A stretch of DNA of 64,000 nt from Lachnospiraceae bacterium (GTDB taxonomy: Bacteria; Bacillota; Clostridia; Lachnospirales; Lachnospiraceae): positions 229,341 to 293,340 of the forward strand of contig SVEG01000001.1 of NCBI GenBank assembly GCA_015057505.1. The letters run 5' to 3'. The notes beneath the pieces are model-generated. The model was not told the DNA's origin and searched no databases. It worked only from the letters and a program-made list of their open reading frames with translations. The translations under genes were made by a program, and so were the position numbers. Of this stretch, positions 39,321 through 49,085 are shown piece after piece (within the stretch, counting starts at the first letter, position 1; every line of letters begins with the position of its first letter).

Positions 39321-39821
39321 GTGAAATCTCAAAAAATGCAGTCTTCAAATATTTTACTAACCGCTTTTCGTGACACTTCTGCGGAATTGTTAATTGCTAA
39401 TACAACTGCTTACAAAACGCTTATCCTGCCGAATGACAAAATTAAAGATTCTGAAAAGCTCATTGATGCTATATTAGTTGAAAGGTTTGATTATTTAATT
39501 AGTTTTGGGCAAAGACCTAATATCAAAAATAAAGTTCATATTGAAACGACAGCACGAGATGATGATTTTTTAATTAGCACAAATTTCGATTGTGATAAAT
39601 TAAAATTGGCATTTGAACAGAACGGTATTGTATCAAAAATATCAAATAATGCAGGAACATCATTTTGTAATCAGTTGTATTTGAATGGTTTGAAATATAT
39701 TTCTCAAAATGGATTGAATACGAAAATGGTTTTTGTACATATTCCATTTGAGAAGAATATTTCAGACCTTGAAAGTTTTTCTGAACGGATTTTTTATGCG
39801 ATTGCAGATATATTGGAATAA
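39321..39821 (+). CDS. Pyroglutamyl-peptidase (C15)-like protein
   Basis: ILLTAFRD..., SFGQRPNIKNKVHIETTAR, NAGTSFCNQLYLNGL (Cys), MVFVHIPF (His) resemble the C15 catalytic regions. Confidence 0.65.
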   Translation: MKSQKMQSSNILLTAFRDTSAELLIANTTAYKTLILPNDKIKDSEKLIDAILVERFDYLISFGQRPNIKNKVHIETTARDDDFLISTNFDCDKLKLAFEQNGIVSKISNNAGTSFCNQLYLNGLKYISQNGLNTKMVFVHIPFEKNISDLESFSERIFYAIADILE

Positions 39822-39859
39822 ATGAAAAGAGTAGCAAAATTACTTGCTACTCTTAAATT
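39820..39859. repeat. Hairpin repeat copy B (GAGTAGCA...TGCTACTC)
   Basis: aaatgaaaagagtagcaaaattacttgctactcttaaatt, 36/40 identical to 37352-37391. Confidence 0.85.
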
Positions 39860-39929
39860 ATTAATATATTGAAAAATAAATATCTGTGTAATATAATATG
39901 TCTAATTATTTATTTTATAGGAGAAAATC

Positions 39930-40442
39930 ATGAATTTAAAACTAGTCAAAGCATCACTTGAATACCAACGTCAAATCACAGAAATGTTGGATGAATGGTA
40001 TGCATTCGGAGAGAAAATTATTCCATACGCGATTCGTCGCTTGGATTATCATAATTTTAAATATTATTGTGAGAATCTTGAGGTTAAAGATGATAGTGAG
40101 GGCCTTGTGCCGGATTCAACCTTTTTCTGTTTGGATGAAGACAGGAACATTATGGTTGGGGCAGTCAATATCAGGCACTATCTGAATGAAGCGCTTTTAT
40201 TAAATGGCGGACATATCGGGGACGGAGTAAGACCGTCTGAAAGAAGAAAAGGAATTGCAACAAAAATGATTGGTCTTGCACTGCAGGAATGCAAGAGATT
40301 AGGTATAGATAAAGTTTTGATGGTTTGTGATAAAGACAATATCGGTTCCGCTAAAAGTATAATTAATAATGGTGGAATCCTTGAAAATGAAGTGGTTGTA
40401 GATGGTGTAACAGAGCAAAGATATTGGATTACATTAAACTGA
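39930..40442 (+). CDS. GNAT family N-acetyltransferase
   Basis: GHIGDGVRPSERRKGIATKMIGLALQECKRLGIDKVLMVCDKDNIGSAKSIINNGG. Confidence 0.93.
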   Translation: MNLKLVKASLEYQRQITEMLDEWYAFGEKIIPYAIRRLDYHNFKYYCENLEVKDDSEGLVPDSTFFCLDEDRNIMVGAVNIRHYLNEALLLNGGHIGDGVRPSERRKGIATKMIGLALQECKRLGIDKVLMVCDKDNIGSAKSIINNGGILENEVVVDGVTEQRYWITLN

Positions 40443-40462
40443 GAAAAGTATTCGGAGGTCAT

Positions 40463-40897
40463 ATGATACGAGAAGCAAATAAAAACGACCTAAAAGAAAT
40501 ATTAGAATTATATTTATCCCTTCACGAGACGGATATACCCGAAGAATCGGACCATTTAACAGAGACTTGGGACAAGATAATAACCGACGACAATCATCAC
40601 CTAATCGTATATGAGCTTGATGGCAAAATTGTGTCCTCATGCGTCTGCGTTATTATTCCGAACCTGACAAGAAATGTACGTCCGTATGCATTTGTTGAGA
40701 ATGTAGTTACACTCGAAGAGTATCGAGGAAAAGGCTATGCAACAGAATGTTTGAACTATGCTAAGAAAATTGCAGAAGAGAACAATTGCTACAAAATGAT
40801 GCTGCTTACAGGCTCTAAGAGTCAGAGTACATTGGACTTCTACAAGAATGCAGGCTATAACAGTTCCGACAAGACTGCATTCGTTCAATGGTTATAA
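40463..40897 (+). CDS. GNAT family N-acetyltransferase
   Basis: FVENVVTLEEYRGKGYATECLNYAKKIAEENNCYKMMLLTGSKSQSTLDFYKNAGY. Start ATG 40463 preceded by cggagg. Confidence 0.92.
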   Translation: MIREANKNDLKEILELYLSLHETDIPEESDHLTETWDKIITDDNHHLIVYELDGKIVSSCVCVIIPNLTRNVRPYAFVENVVTLEEYRGKGYATECLNYAKKIAEENNCYKMMLLTGSKSQSTLDFYKNAGYNSSDKTAFVQWL

Positions 40898-40960
40898 AGT
40901 GCGCCGGTCGTGGGTCTTTTTTATTACGTTGGAAAATAGAATTCATATGGAGGAATTTTT

Positions 40961-41524
40961 ATGGGAATGTTGGAACTTTTTTTGATTGCGGTCGGCCTCT
41001 CGATGGATGCGTTTGCGGTGTCCGTCTGTAAGGGGCTGTCATTAGGAAAAATCAATTGGAAGCATATGTGTATTGCAGGGCTTTGGTTCGGTGGATTTCA
41101 GGGGCTGATGCCGACAATCGGTTATTTCTTTGGCAGCTTATTTACGGATTTCATTACAGCGTTTTCGCATTGGATTGCGTTTGGCTTGCTTCTTGTAATC
41201 GGCGGCAATATGATAAAAGAGGCTCTTAGTAAGGACGAGGAAGAAGTGGATGCGTCAATGACCGTCAAGTCCATGTTCCTTTTGGCAATAGCAACAAGCA
41301 TTGATGCACTTGCAGTCGGAGTTTCATTTGCATTTATGAAGGTGCAGATTGTATGGGCAGTGTTGTTCATCGGTGTAATTACATTTGCATTGTCTGCGGT
41401 CGGCGTAAAGGTTGGAAGTATTTTTGGCGCCAAATACAAATCAAAAGCAGAGTTTGCAGGGGGACTTGTTCTTATTATCATTGGTGTTAAGATACTTCTT
41501 GAAGGACTTGGAATCATTGCATAA
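40961..41524 (+). CDS. mntP: Manganese efflux pump MntP
   Basis: ELFLIAVGLSMDAFAVSVCKGL...ATSIDALAVGVSFAF: two repeats with the MntP signature. Confidence 0.93.
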   Translation: MGMLELFLIAVGLSMDAFAVSVCKGLSLGKINWKHMCIAGLWFGGFQGLMPTIGYFFGSLFTDFITAFSHWIAFGLLLVIGGNMIKEALSKDEEEVDASMTVKSMFLLAIATSIDALAVGVSFAFMKVQIVWAVLFIGVITFALSAVGVKVGSIFGAKYKSKAEFAGGLVLIIIGVKILLEGLGIIA

Positions 41525-41577
41525 TTTTGCACATGGGGCATGGTATAATTTAGTGAGATTTTGACTTGGAGGCAAAT

Positions 41578-42645
41578 ATGCTTTACACATATCCGGATTA
41601 TTATGAGCGGTTTAAGTGTGTGGCGGGAGAATGTGAGGATACCTGCTGCGCCGGTTGGCAGATTGTTATTGATGAGGAATCGCTTGAAAAATATAAGAAA
41701 ATAACAAAAGGCAAGGATAAGCGTATTGATTTTAAAGAAGGTGTTTTCAAGCAGGATGGCGAGCGCAGGTGTGCTTTCCTTAATTCGGACAATCTTTGTG
41801 ATATGTACATAGAGTGGGGCGAAGATTCTTTTTGCGAGACCTGCAGGAAGTACCCCAGGCATATAGAGGAATTTGAGAATGTCAGAGAATATACCTTATC
41901 AATGTCATGTCCCGAGGCGGCAAGGATAATACTTGGCTACGAAGATAAAGTAGGTTTTGTGATGCGTGAGGATGACCTTGAGGAAGAGGATGAGGAATTT
42001 GATGCACTGTTGTTCTCTGTGCTGGAGGATGCGAGGGAGATAATCTATCGTATTTTGCAGGACAGAGAGAAGAGTATTTCTGACAGGGTTAAAATGCTTA
42101 TAAGTTTGGCAGAAGTGTTACAGGAAAAGATAGATGAGGATGATATATTTTCTGCGGTAGAAGATATGGAACGGTGTGCGGATGGAGTGGCAGAAGCGCA
42201 AGGCATATATAGCATGCAGTACGAAGCATCCCTTAAGATTTTCAAAAGACTCTATGACATGGAAGTTTTAAATGAGTTCTGGGCGGACATGACGGACGAA
42301 GCTGCAGAGACGATATACTGCGGCGGAGAAGCTCTTTACAATGATCTTCAGAAAGAATTTCTTACATGGCTTGATGCTAATATAAGCACTCATAACATCG
42401 TCTGGGAGCAGATACTTGTATATTTTATCTCGGTGTATTTTTGCGGCGCGGTTTATGACGGCAATGCACTTGGTAAAGTGAGGCTTGCGGTAATGGGGCT
42501 TGTGTGCATTTTTGAAATGCTTAAGGCGCGTTGGCTTAAGAATGAAAAGCAACTTGGAATGGAAGACATTGTGACTGTGGCATATTTATATTCGCGCGAA
42601 CTCGAACATTCGGATATTAATTTAGAGGTTGTGGAGCAGGTGTAA
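41578..42645 (+). CDS. Flagellin lysine-N-methylase (FliB-like)
   Basis: FKCVAGECEDTCCAGWQIVID...CRKYPRHIEEF Cys motif. ATG 41578 preceded by ggaggc. Confidence 0.8.
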   Translation: MLYTYPDYYERFKCVAGECEDTCCAGWQIVIDEESLEKYKKITKGKDKRIDFKEGVFKQDGERRCAFLNSDNLCDMYIEWGEDSFCETCRKYPRHIEEFENVREYTLSMSCPEAARIILGYEDKVGFVMREDDLEEEDEEFDALLFSVLEDAREIIYRILQDREKSISDRVKMLISLAEVLQEKIDEDDIFSAVEDMERCADGVAEAQGIYSMQYEASLKIFKRLYDMEVLNEFWADMTDEAAETIYCGGEALYNDLQKEFLTWLDANISTHNIVWEQILVYFISVYFCGAVYDGNALGKVRLAVMGLVCIFEMLKARWLKNEKQLGMEDIVTVAYLYSRELEHSDINLEVVEQV

Positions 42646-42698
42646 TAATCTCGTAATTGGGTATAGTAATAACAGCAATATCCAAAGGAGAAACTTAC

Positions 42699-43646
42699 AT
42701 GTGCACAGCAATAACATATAAAACAAAGGACCATTATTTTGGGCGTAATTTGGACTTGGAGCGTTCTTACGGTGAGCGGGTTGTAATTACACCGCGTAAT
42801 TTTGTGCTTAATATGAGGTGTGTCGCGCCCTTGACAAGGCATTACGCGATGATTGGCATGGCGACAGTGGCCGAAGGGTATCCTCTTTACTACGAGGCGA
42901 CTAATGAAAAGGGGCTTAGTATGGCGGCCCTTAATTTTCCGGATAACGCGGATTATAAGCCCTATCTTGAAAGCTGTGACAATGTCACACCTTTTGAATT
43001 TATACCGTGGATACTCGGTAAATGCGTAGATGTTAGAGAGGCTTTGTCCGAGCTTTCTAAAATCAATCTTGTGAATATTAGTTTTGGAGAGAGCTTACCG
43101 CTTTCACCATTGCACTGGATTATTTCGGACAGAGAGCGTTCAATTGTTGTTGAAAGTATCAAGTCAGGACTTAAAATTTACGAGAATCCAATCGGGGTTC
43201 TTACCAATAACCCAACCTTTGATTATCATATGATGAATCTGAATAATTATATGGCGCTTCATGAGGGTGCACCCGAGAATAAGTTTTATGATTCTGATAA
43301 CCTTAAGGTATATAGTCTCGGAATGGGAGCGTTCGGACTGCCCGGTGATTTTTCATCGGCCTCGCGGTTTGTCAGAGCAGCTTTTGTAAAAGAGAAGTCG
43401 CGTTGTGGTGAAAGTGAAAAAGAGAGTGTGAGTCAGTTTTTTCATATTCTGGGGGCTGTTGCGATGCCGAAAGGTTGTGTGCTTGTGCGCGACGGCGAAT
43501 ATGAATATACAAGATATACCTCGTGCTGTAACGTGGACAAGGGTATTTATTATTATACGACCTATGAGAACAGCACCGTGACTTTAGTGGATATGAATTC
43601 GGTGGATTTGCAGGTTGATAAAATATACGTTTATGATTTGGTATAA
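42699..43646 (+). CDS. Choloylglycine hydrolase / linear amide C-N hydrolase (bile salt hydrolase-like)
   Basis: MCTAITYKTKDHYFGRNLDLE (Cys2 nucleophile), ALNFP, LTNNPTF, SASRFVRAAF. Confidence 0.9.
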   Translation: MCTAITYKTKDHYFGRNLDLERSYGERVVITPRNFVLNMRCVAPLTRHYAMIGMATVAEGYPLYYEATNEKGLSMAALNFPDNADYKPYLESCDNVTPFEFIPWILGKCVDVREALSELSKINLVNISFGESLPLSPLHWIISDRERSIVVESIKSGLKIYENPIGVLTNNPTFDYHMMNLNNYMALHEGAPENKFYDSDNLKVYSLGMGAFGLPGDFSSASRFVRAAFVKEKSRCGESEKESVSQFFHILGAVAMPKGCVLVRDGEYEYTRYTSCCNVDKGIYYYTTYENSTVTLVDMNSVDLQVDKIYVYDLV

Positions 43647-43663
43647 ATATACGGAGGATAAAT

Positions 43664-44521
43664 ATGATTTATTTATCACACTTTGATTTTCCGAACGAGG
43701 ACAGAGAATATAATTTTATTCTGGGGCAGAAGCGTACCTGCTACGATACTTACTACCCTTTTAAAATTTTGTCAAAAAATAGTCTGTCAATGCTTGATTT
43801 TGAGCCGGTTACGATTCTGTACGGCGGTAACGGCTCGGGCAAATCAACGGCGCTTAATGTTATAGCGGAGAAGCTTGGACTTAACAGGGATACGCTCTAT
43901 AACAGAACGAATTTCTTTGAGGATTACACTACGATGTGTTCGTATGAACTTGAGTCTCCGCTTACAAGGGATAGCAGGATTATCACAAGTGACGATGTGT
44001 TTGATTTTATGTTGAATTTGAGGACGATTAACGAAGGTATCGATAGAAAAAGAGAAGATTTATTTGAGGATTATCTCGATACTAAGTATTCCAAATTTAA
44101 AATGAAGTCGCTCGATGATTATGAGCAACTTAAGAAGGTTAATACGGCAAGGCGTACTACACAGTCGCAGTATATAAGGAATAATCTTGTGGGGAATGTC
44201 AGAGAGCATTCTAACGGAGAAAGTGCATTTATATATTTTTGCGAAAAGATAAAAGAACCGGGGCTGTATCTGCTTGATGAACCTGAGAACAGTCTTTCGC
44301 CCGAGAAGCAGCAGGAACTTTTAAAGTTCCTTGAGGATTCGGCGAGGTTTTTCGGGTGTCAGTTTATCATTGCAACACATTCACCGTTCCTGTTATCTAT
44401 GAAAAATGCTAAGATTTATGATATGGATGAGAATCCTGTTGATATTAAGAAATGGACGGAGCTTCCAAATGTCCGTACATATTATGAGTTTTTTAAAAGG
44501 TATGAGAGGGAATTTGAGTAA
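43664..44521 (+). CDS. AAA family ATPase (ABC-type/RecF-like P-loop)
   Basis: LYGGNGSGKSTALNVIAEKL, signature-like HSNGESAF, LYLLDEPENSLSP, THSPFLLSM. Confidence 0.88.
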   Translation: MIYLSHFDFPNEDREYNFILGQKRTCYDTYYPFKILSKNSLSMLDFEPVTILYGGNGSGKSTALNVIAEKLGLNRDTLYNRTNFFEDYTTMCSYELESPLTRDSRIITSDDVFDFMLNLRTINEGIDRKREDLFEDYLDTKYSKFKMKSLDDYEQLKKVNTARRTTQSQYIRNNLVGNVREHSNGESAFIYFCEKIKEPGLYLLDEPENSLSPEKQQELLKFLEDSARFFGCQFIIATHSPFLLSMKNAKIYDMDENPVDIKKWTELPNVRTYYEFFKRYEREFE

Positions 44522-44653
44522 ATTCTCTCTTTTTTGATGAAAAAAATCCTTGGCTATTGATTGGAAACTACGTTTTTCTATTGATATTTTTGCGCTGATA
44601 AGGTAAAATATAGGTATAATAGATAAAGTGTAATTTCCGAAAGGAGGGGCAAC

Positions 44654-45124
44654 ATGGGTATATCGGGTATATCAGCATACAGCGGAATATTTAATGTGCA
44701 GAGAAGCGGTTTTGTTACATATGCAACAGCTAAGCTTGCGCAGGATACTCCGGTAGAACCTGTGCCGAGAGTCACTAATAAGGCGAGCGGTAATGCGTCT
44801 GTGGCGGCGGCAGATACTTCTGACACAAGACCGTCCGGTGGCATACTTAGCGGTGTCGGTGAGCAGTTTGCCCGTCTTATGGAAGAGTATGGAGGTTTTG
44901 GCGCATCGGATACACCTGCGGACATGTTTGACCTTATCAATGATATGAAAGCCGGAAGCAAGTGGGCGATAGAACTTTCAGAGCCGGAAGACGTAGTTAA
45001 CAGTGTGGCTGAAGATGTGGCAGAGTTTGTTTACGAACAGAATTTTAAAATTCCCGAGGATAATCTTGACTACAATACCTGGGAATACGGACGACAAGAT
45101 AATTGTAGTCAGGAAATTTTTTAA
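44654..45124 (+). CDS. Hypothetical protein
   Basis: 156-aa ORF with RBS aaaggagg. No family recognised. Confidence 0.65.
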   Translation: MGISGISAYSGIFNVQRSGFVTYATAKLAQDTPVEPVPRVTNKASGNASVAAADTSDTRPSGGILSGVGEQFARLMEEYGGFGASDTPADMFDLINDMKAGSKWAIELSEPEDVVNSVAEDVAEFVYEQNFKIPEDNLDYNTWEYGRQDNCSQEIF

Positions 45125-45142
45125 ACGGAGCGTATACACTAT

Positions 45143-46273
45143 ATGAAGAAAATCAAAGCAATTGAGGATTACATCAAGGAGTTGTTGGCAAAGAGTACAC
45201 CTGACAGACCTATCTGGAACATTGAGAAGATTAGAGAAGGAGTTAAGCCTAAGTGGAATTATATCGACGGATGTATGATTAAGGCTGTTCTTGAAACATA
45301 CGCTATTACAGGCGATGAAGAGTATTTTAAGTTTGCGGATGCTTTTATTGATTATCGTATTAATGATAATGGTGATATTGACGGATACTCAGTAGACGAG
45401 CGTAATATTGATAATATCAATGCAGGTAAGACATTGTTTGAATTATATGATTTGACGGGCAAGGAGAAGTACCGCAAGGCGATTGATCTCATATACAGCC
45501 AGATTGATATGATGCCCCGTACTTTTGAGGGAAGCTTTTGGCATAAGAACATATATCCCGGTCAGGTGTGGCTTGATGGTTTGTATATGTGCCAGCCTTT
45601 CTATATGGAATACGAGACACGTTTTAACAATAAGAAGAATTACGACGATATCTTCAAGCAGTTCTTTACAGTTGAGAAGAATATGAAGGACGAGAGAAGC
45701 GGACTTTATTTCCATGCTTATGATTCTACAAGAGAAGCTTTCTGGTGTGATACGGTTACAGGTCTTTCCAACAACTTCTGGCTTCGTGCACTAGGTTGGT
45801 TCTCTATGGCACTTCTTGATACGCTTGATAAGGCTGACAGAACAGGCTATGAAGCAGAGTGTGATCACTTGCAGAAGATGTTTGTTGATTTGATGGATGC
45901 AATGCTTAAGTATCAGGATAAAGAGACAGGAATGTGGTATCAGGTTGTTAATGTCGGCGGTATGGATCGTAACTACCTTGAGACAAGCGGTAGTTCAATT
46001 ATGGCATATGCACTTGCAAAGGGTGTACGTCTCGGTTTCCTTCCTGCTGAATATAAGGAGTATGCAGAGAAGGCATTTAACGGAATCTGTGAGAAGTATC
46101 TCACAACTGAGAGTGGCAACATGAGCCTTGACGGTATCTGCCTTGTTGCAGGACTTGGTGGTAAGCAGAGACGTCCCGGAACATATGATTACTATATGTC
46201 AGAGCCGATTGTTAAGGATGATGCCAAGGGCGTTGGACCGTTCCTTTTGGCATATACTGAATTGGTACGTTAG
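45143..46273 (+). CDS. Glycoside hydrolase family 105-like (unsaturated rhamnogalacturonyl hydrolase)
   Basis: KWNYIDGCMIKAVLE..., QVWLDGLYMCQPFYMEY, LRALGWFSMALLDTLD, YLETSGSSIMAYALAKGV. Confidence 0.9.
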   Translation: MKKIKAIEDYIKELLAKSTPDRPIWNIEKIREGVKPKWNYIDGCMIKAVLETYAITGDEEYFKFADAFIDYRINDNGDIDGYSVDERNIDNINAGKTLFELYDLTGKEKYRKAIDLIYSQIDMMPRTFEGSFWHKNIYPGQVWLDGLYMCQPFYMEYETRFNNKKNYDDIFKQFFTVEKNMKDERSGLYFHAYDSTREAFWCDTVTGLSNNFWLRALGWFSMALLDTLDKADRTGYEAECDHLQKMFVDLMDAMLKYQDKETGMWYQVVNVGGMDRNYLETSGSSIMAYALAKGVRLGFLPAEYKEYAEKAFNGICEKYLTTESGNMSLDGICLVAGLGGKQRRPGTYDYYMSEPIVKDDAKGVGPFLLAYTELVR

Positions 46274-46412
46274 GATTAATTATTTTTATTGAATATAATG
46301 ACGAATGATATGCCCTGAATAAATTGTTTTATTTGGGGCATGTTAAATATTAAGAGTTTTTGTATATTAGCATATACATTGTTGATATAGAAAATATGAA
46401 AGGAGTATGACA

Positions 46413-46724
46413 ATGGGAGCAGTACATGTAACGAAGGATAATTATATGAAAGAAGTTCTTCAGGCAGAGGAACCGGTTTTGCTTGATTTTTGGGCAAGCT
46501 GGTGTGGACCGTGCAAGATGCTCATGCCGATAATAGAAGAGCTTGCAGATTCTCAGACCAATGTTAAGATTTGTAAGGTCAATGTTGATGAGGAAGGAGA
46601 GCTTGCAATGCAATTCGGAGTCAAGTCTATTCCTACATTGGTACTTATGAGACAGGGTGAGAGAGCGGATACTATGATAGGGCTTCACTCTAAGGCGGAG
46701 ATTCTTGAGATGTTATCAAAATAA
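46413..46724 (+). CDS. Thioredoxin
   Basis: LLDFWASWCGPCKMLMPIIEELA...GVKSIPTLVLMRQG. Confidence 0.95.
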   Translation: MGAVHVTKDNYMKEVLQAEEPVLLDFWASWCGPCKMLMPIIEELADSQTNVKICKVNVDEEGELAMQFGVKSIPTLVLMRQGERADTMIGLHSKAEILEMLSK

Positions 46725-46730
46725 TATACG

Positions 46731-46795
46731 AAAAACATGAAATTTAAAGGGACGTGCAAGAAATTTTGCAACGTCCCTTTAAATTTCATGTTTTT
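46731..46795. terminator. Bidirectional terminator with perfect 25-bp stem
   Basis: AAAAACATGAAATTTAAAGGGACGT (46731-46755) / ACGTCCCTTTAAATTTCATGTTTTT (46771-46795) between convergent trx and pckA. Confidence 0.93.
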
Positions 46796-46806
46796 GTTAT
46801 AAATGA

Positions 46807-48519
46807 TTAAGCATTCTTAGCTTCATCAAGAAGTTTCTTAAGTGCGTCAAGTGCCTCATCAGGAAGCTTGTCGTATCCTTCCTTCTTGGTTGCGAAATCT
46901 TCAACTGCCTTAACACGTGTAGCCATTGAGTTAACAAGTGCTTCAACATAAGATGTATCCTTGAAATCAGGTGTGAAGTCAGCTGTCTTACCTGACCAAT
47001 CGTTCATAATCTCGATATCTGAGAAAGGTCCCCATTTTTCAAACTTAGCCTTGCCTTCAACGATTGTCTCTAAGATTCCGAGAGTATCAGCAGGTTTAAC
47101 CTTTGTACCCATGAAATCACCTGTGTTAACAATGTAGCAGTCTACATTCTTCTCAGCAACCAACTTCTTGAACTTATCATAGTCGTTAACCAACGGATAT
47201 GTTCTGAAGGGGTTAGCGTAAGGAACGATACGGATTGCGTTAAGATCTGTACCTGCAGCAACTCGCTCTGCTGTTGATGTCTTTGTAGCAAGAGTAGCAC
47301 CCATAACTGATGCTAAAGCAGCACCGCTTAATTTAACAACCGGAGGAAGAACAGGATCCTTCATAATCCAGAAGATAGCGTTAACAGGAGCATCAATCTT
47401 ATCTACACGGTTCGGTGACCATAACTTAGATTTAATAGCACGTCCGTTACCGTTACGGATATCTTCAGTTACTAACTGAATCTTGCCGTTCTCATCTAAT
47501 GTAGCTGAGCAGTTCTGAGCTGATAATAAGTACTCGTTATCAGGGCAACCTGTAGGATAATCAGCTGTTTTATCAAAGTATGTAGGCTCAAGCGCGATAG
47601 ATGCACATGTGTCTGTATTGATAATGAAAGCATCATCATGGAGAACTTTGATGTCATATTTTCCACCATGCTTAGCATGTGTTAATGTTGACTTACCTGA
47701 ACCGGACAAACCGTATACAGATGCAACATACTTAGAGCCGTCTGCAAGGATGTACTCTTTCTGTCCGCCGTGGCAAGAAGCATAACCGTTTCTGTTTGCA
47801 ATAGCCCAAGCCATTGTAAGTGTACCCTTCTTGTGCTCACCGAAGTACTTCATACCAAGGATAGCGGCACAGTTCTGGTTTGTATCGAAGTAGCAAAGTG
47901 TTAACGGATCGCTTAAGCAGCTGTAATCAACGTCAGGTCTGTTGCCGGGTACCCACTGGGGATCTGAGAAGATGTAGATATCAGCTTCGTTGCCGTCGCC
48001 AACCATCTTAGAATTCTTGTACATCTTAACGTACTCGTCAGACATATACTGGAAGTTAATCATCCAGTTGTAAAGGAGATTCTCTTCTCCTTCCGGAATA
48101 AGAAGGTGAGCCTTAACCATGAATTCAGGATCAAGACCTACGTAGCACTCTGCGTGGTACATTGTCTTCCATCTTGTCTCATATACAGCATCCATAACTA
48201 CTTTATCAAGTTTAACTTCGTCAACGCCGGGCTCACCTTTGATACGACGAGCTGTAGCGTAACGGCCTGTTACTGCACCGTCATTGAATAATAAAACTTT
48301 GGCATCTTTGTCAAGACCGAATGTCTCACCGTCTTTGATAGGCATATCTGTAACGATTGTTCCGGGTGAGTTCTTAGCTAATTCATAAGCTTCTTTTAAG
48401 GTGTTAACTTTAATAACGTTGTTGCCATAGAAAGCAGCTTCAATAATTGAACGTGTTCTGCTGAAGCCAACTTTGCCGGCACCGATTTCGCTAATCGGAT
48501 AATAAGCTTTTGTTGCCAT
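46807..48519 (-). CDS. pckA: Phosphoenolpyruvate carboxykinase (ATP)
   Basis: YVASVYGLSGSGKSTLTHAKHGGKYDIKVLHDDAFIINTDT. ATG at 48519 with RBS aggagg. Confidence 0.93.
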   Translation of the reverse strand: MATKAYYPISEIGAGKVGFSRTRSIIEAAFYGNNVIKVNTLKEAYELAKNSPGTIVTDMPIKDGETFGLDKDAKVLLFNDGAVTGRYATARRIKGEPGVDEVKLDKVVMDAVYETRWKTMYHAECYVGLDPEFMVKAHLLIPEGEENLLYNWMINFQYMSDEYVKMYKNSKMVGDGNEADIYIFSDPQWVPGNRPDVDYSCLSDPLTLCYFDTNQNCAAILGMKYFGEHKKGTLTMAWAIANRNGYASCHGGQKEYILADGSKYVASVYGLSGSGKSTLTHAKHGGKYDIKVLHDDAFIINTDTCASIALEPTYFDKTADYPTGCPDNEYLLSAQNCSATLDENGKIQLVTEDIRNGNGRAIKSKLWSPNRVDKIDAPVNAIFWIMKDPVLPPVVKLSGAALASVMGATLATKTSTAERVAAGTDLNAIRIVPYANPFRTYPLVNDYDKFKKLVAEKNVDCYIVNTGDFMGTKVKPADTLGILETIVEGKAKFEKWGPFSDIEIMNDWSGKTADFTPDFKDTSYVEALVNSMATRVKAVEDFATKKEGYDKLPDEALDALKKLLDEAKNA

Positions 48520-48790
48520 GTGATTTCCTCCTAAATAAAAATTCACTTCATTATCTCAAATATTTAAAAAAAAGTCAAGCGGAGAGAATATAAGATATGT
48601 AAGTTTTATATATTATTTATAAATAAAGATATGTAAAAAAAGCATATTTTGGGAATAAGTCTGATAAGTAAAAAACATGTATGAATAAATAAAGGTGAAA
48701 AGTGAGATAATAGTACCAAAACGGGCATGAAGTAAAAAAATAATCTTGAAAACAGAGGGTAAAAATAGTATAATAAAGTTACACAAAAGA

Positions 48791-48965
48791 TCCTGGAATG
48801 CACGATACTCTTGTATGTTTTGAACCTACATTTACGTTTATGGGATTCCTATATTGTCGTTATTATGTCAGGCCTCCGAATGCGCAGTGGAAGACAGAGG
48901 AACGATTGCGGTCACCCACCTGGCTTAGGCTAGGCGTCAAAATAACAAGAACCGGCATTTTGGGT
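48791..48965 (+). ncRNA. ssrS: 6S RNA
   Basis: Closing stem CCTGGAATGC (48792-48801) pairs with GCATTTTGGG (48955-48964); TTTTGAACCTACATTT element; followed by an intrinsic terminator. Confidence 0.8.
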
Positions 48966-48980
48966 AACTACAAAAGATAC

Positions 48981-49006
48981 AGGCAGCCTTTGGGCTGCCT
49001 TTTTTC
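48981..49006 (+). terminator. Intrinsic terminator of the 6S RNA transcript
   Basis: aggcagcctttgggctgcctttttt. Confidence 0.9.
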
Positions 49007-49085
49007 ATTTGTGTTTAAAACAGGTCTGTTTTCATAACCATGCCCATATACTTAATTAAGTTGTCCGAAGGAAGGAAATCAGTAT

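Noticed and set aside
40898-40960. Manganese (yybP-ykoY) riboswitch upstream of mntP
   Set aside because: Only ~63 nt intergenic and no recognisable motif.
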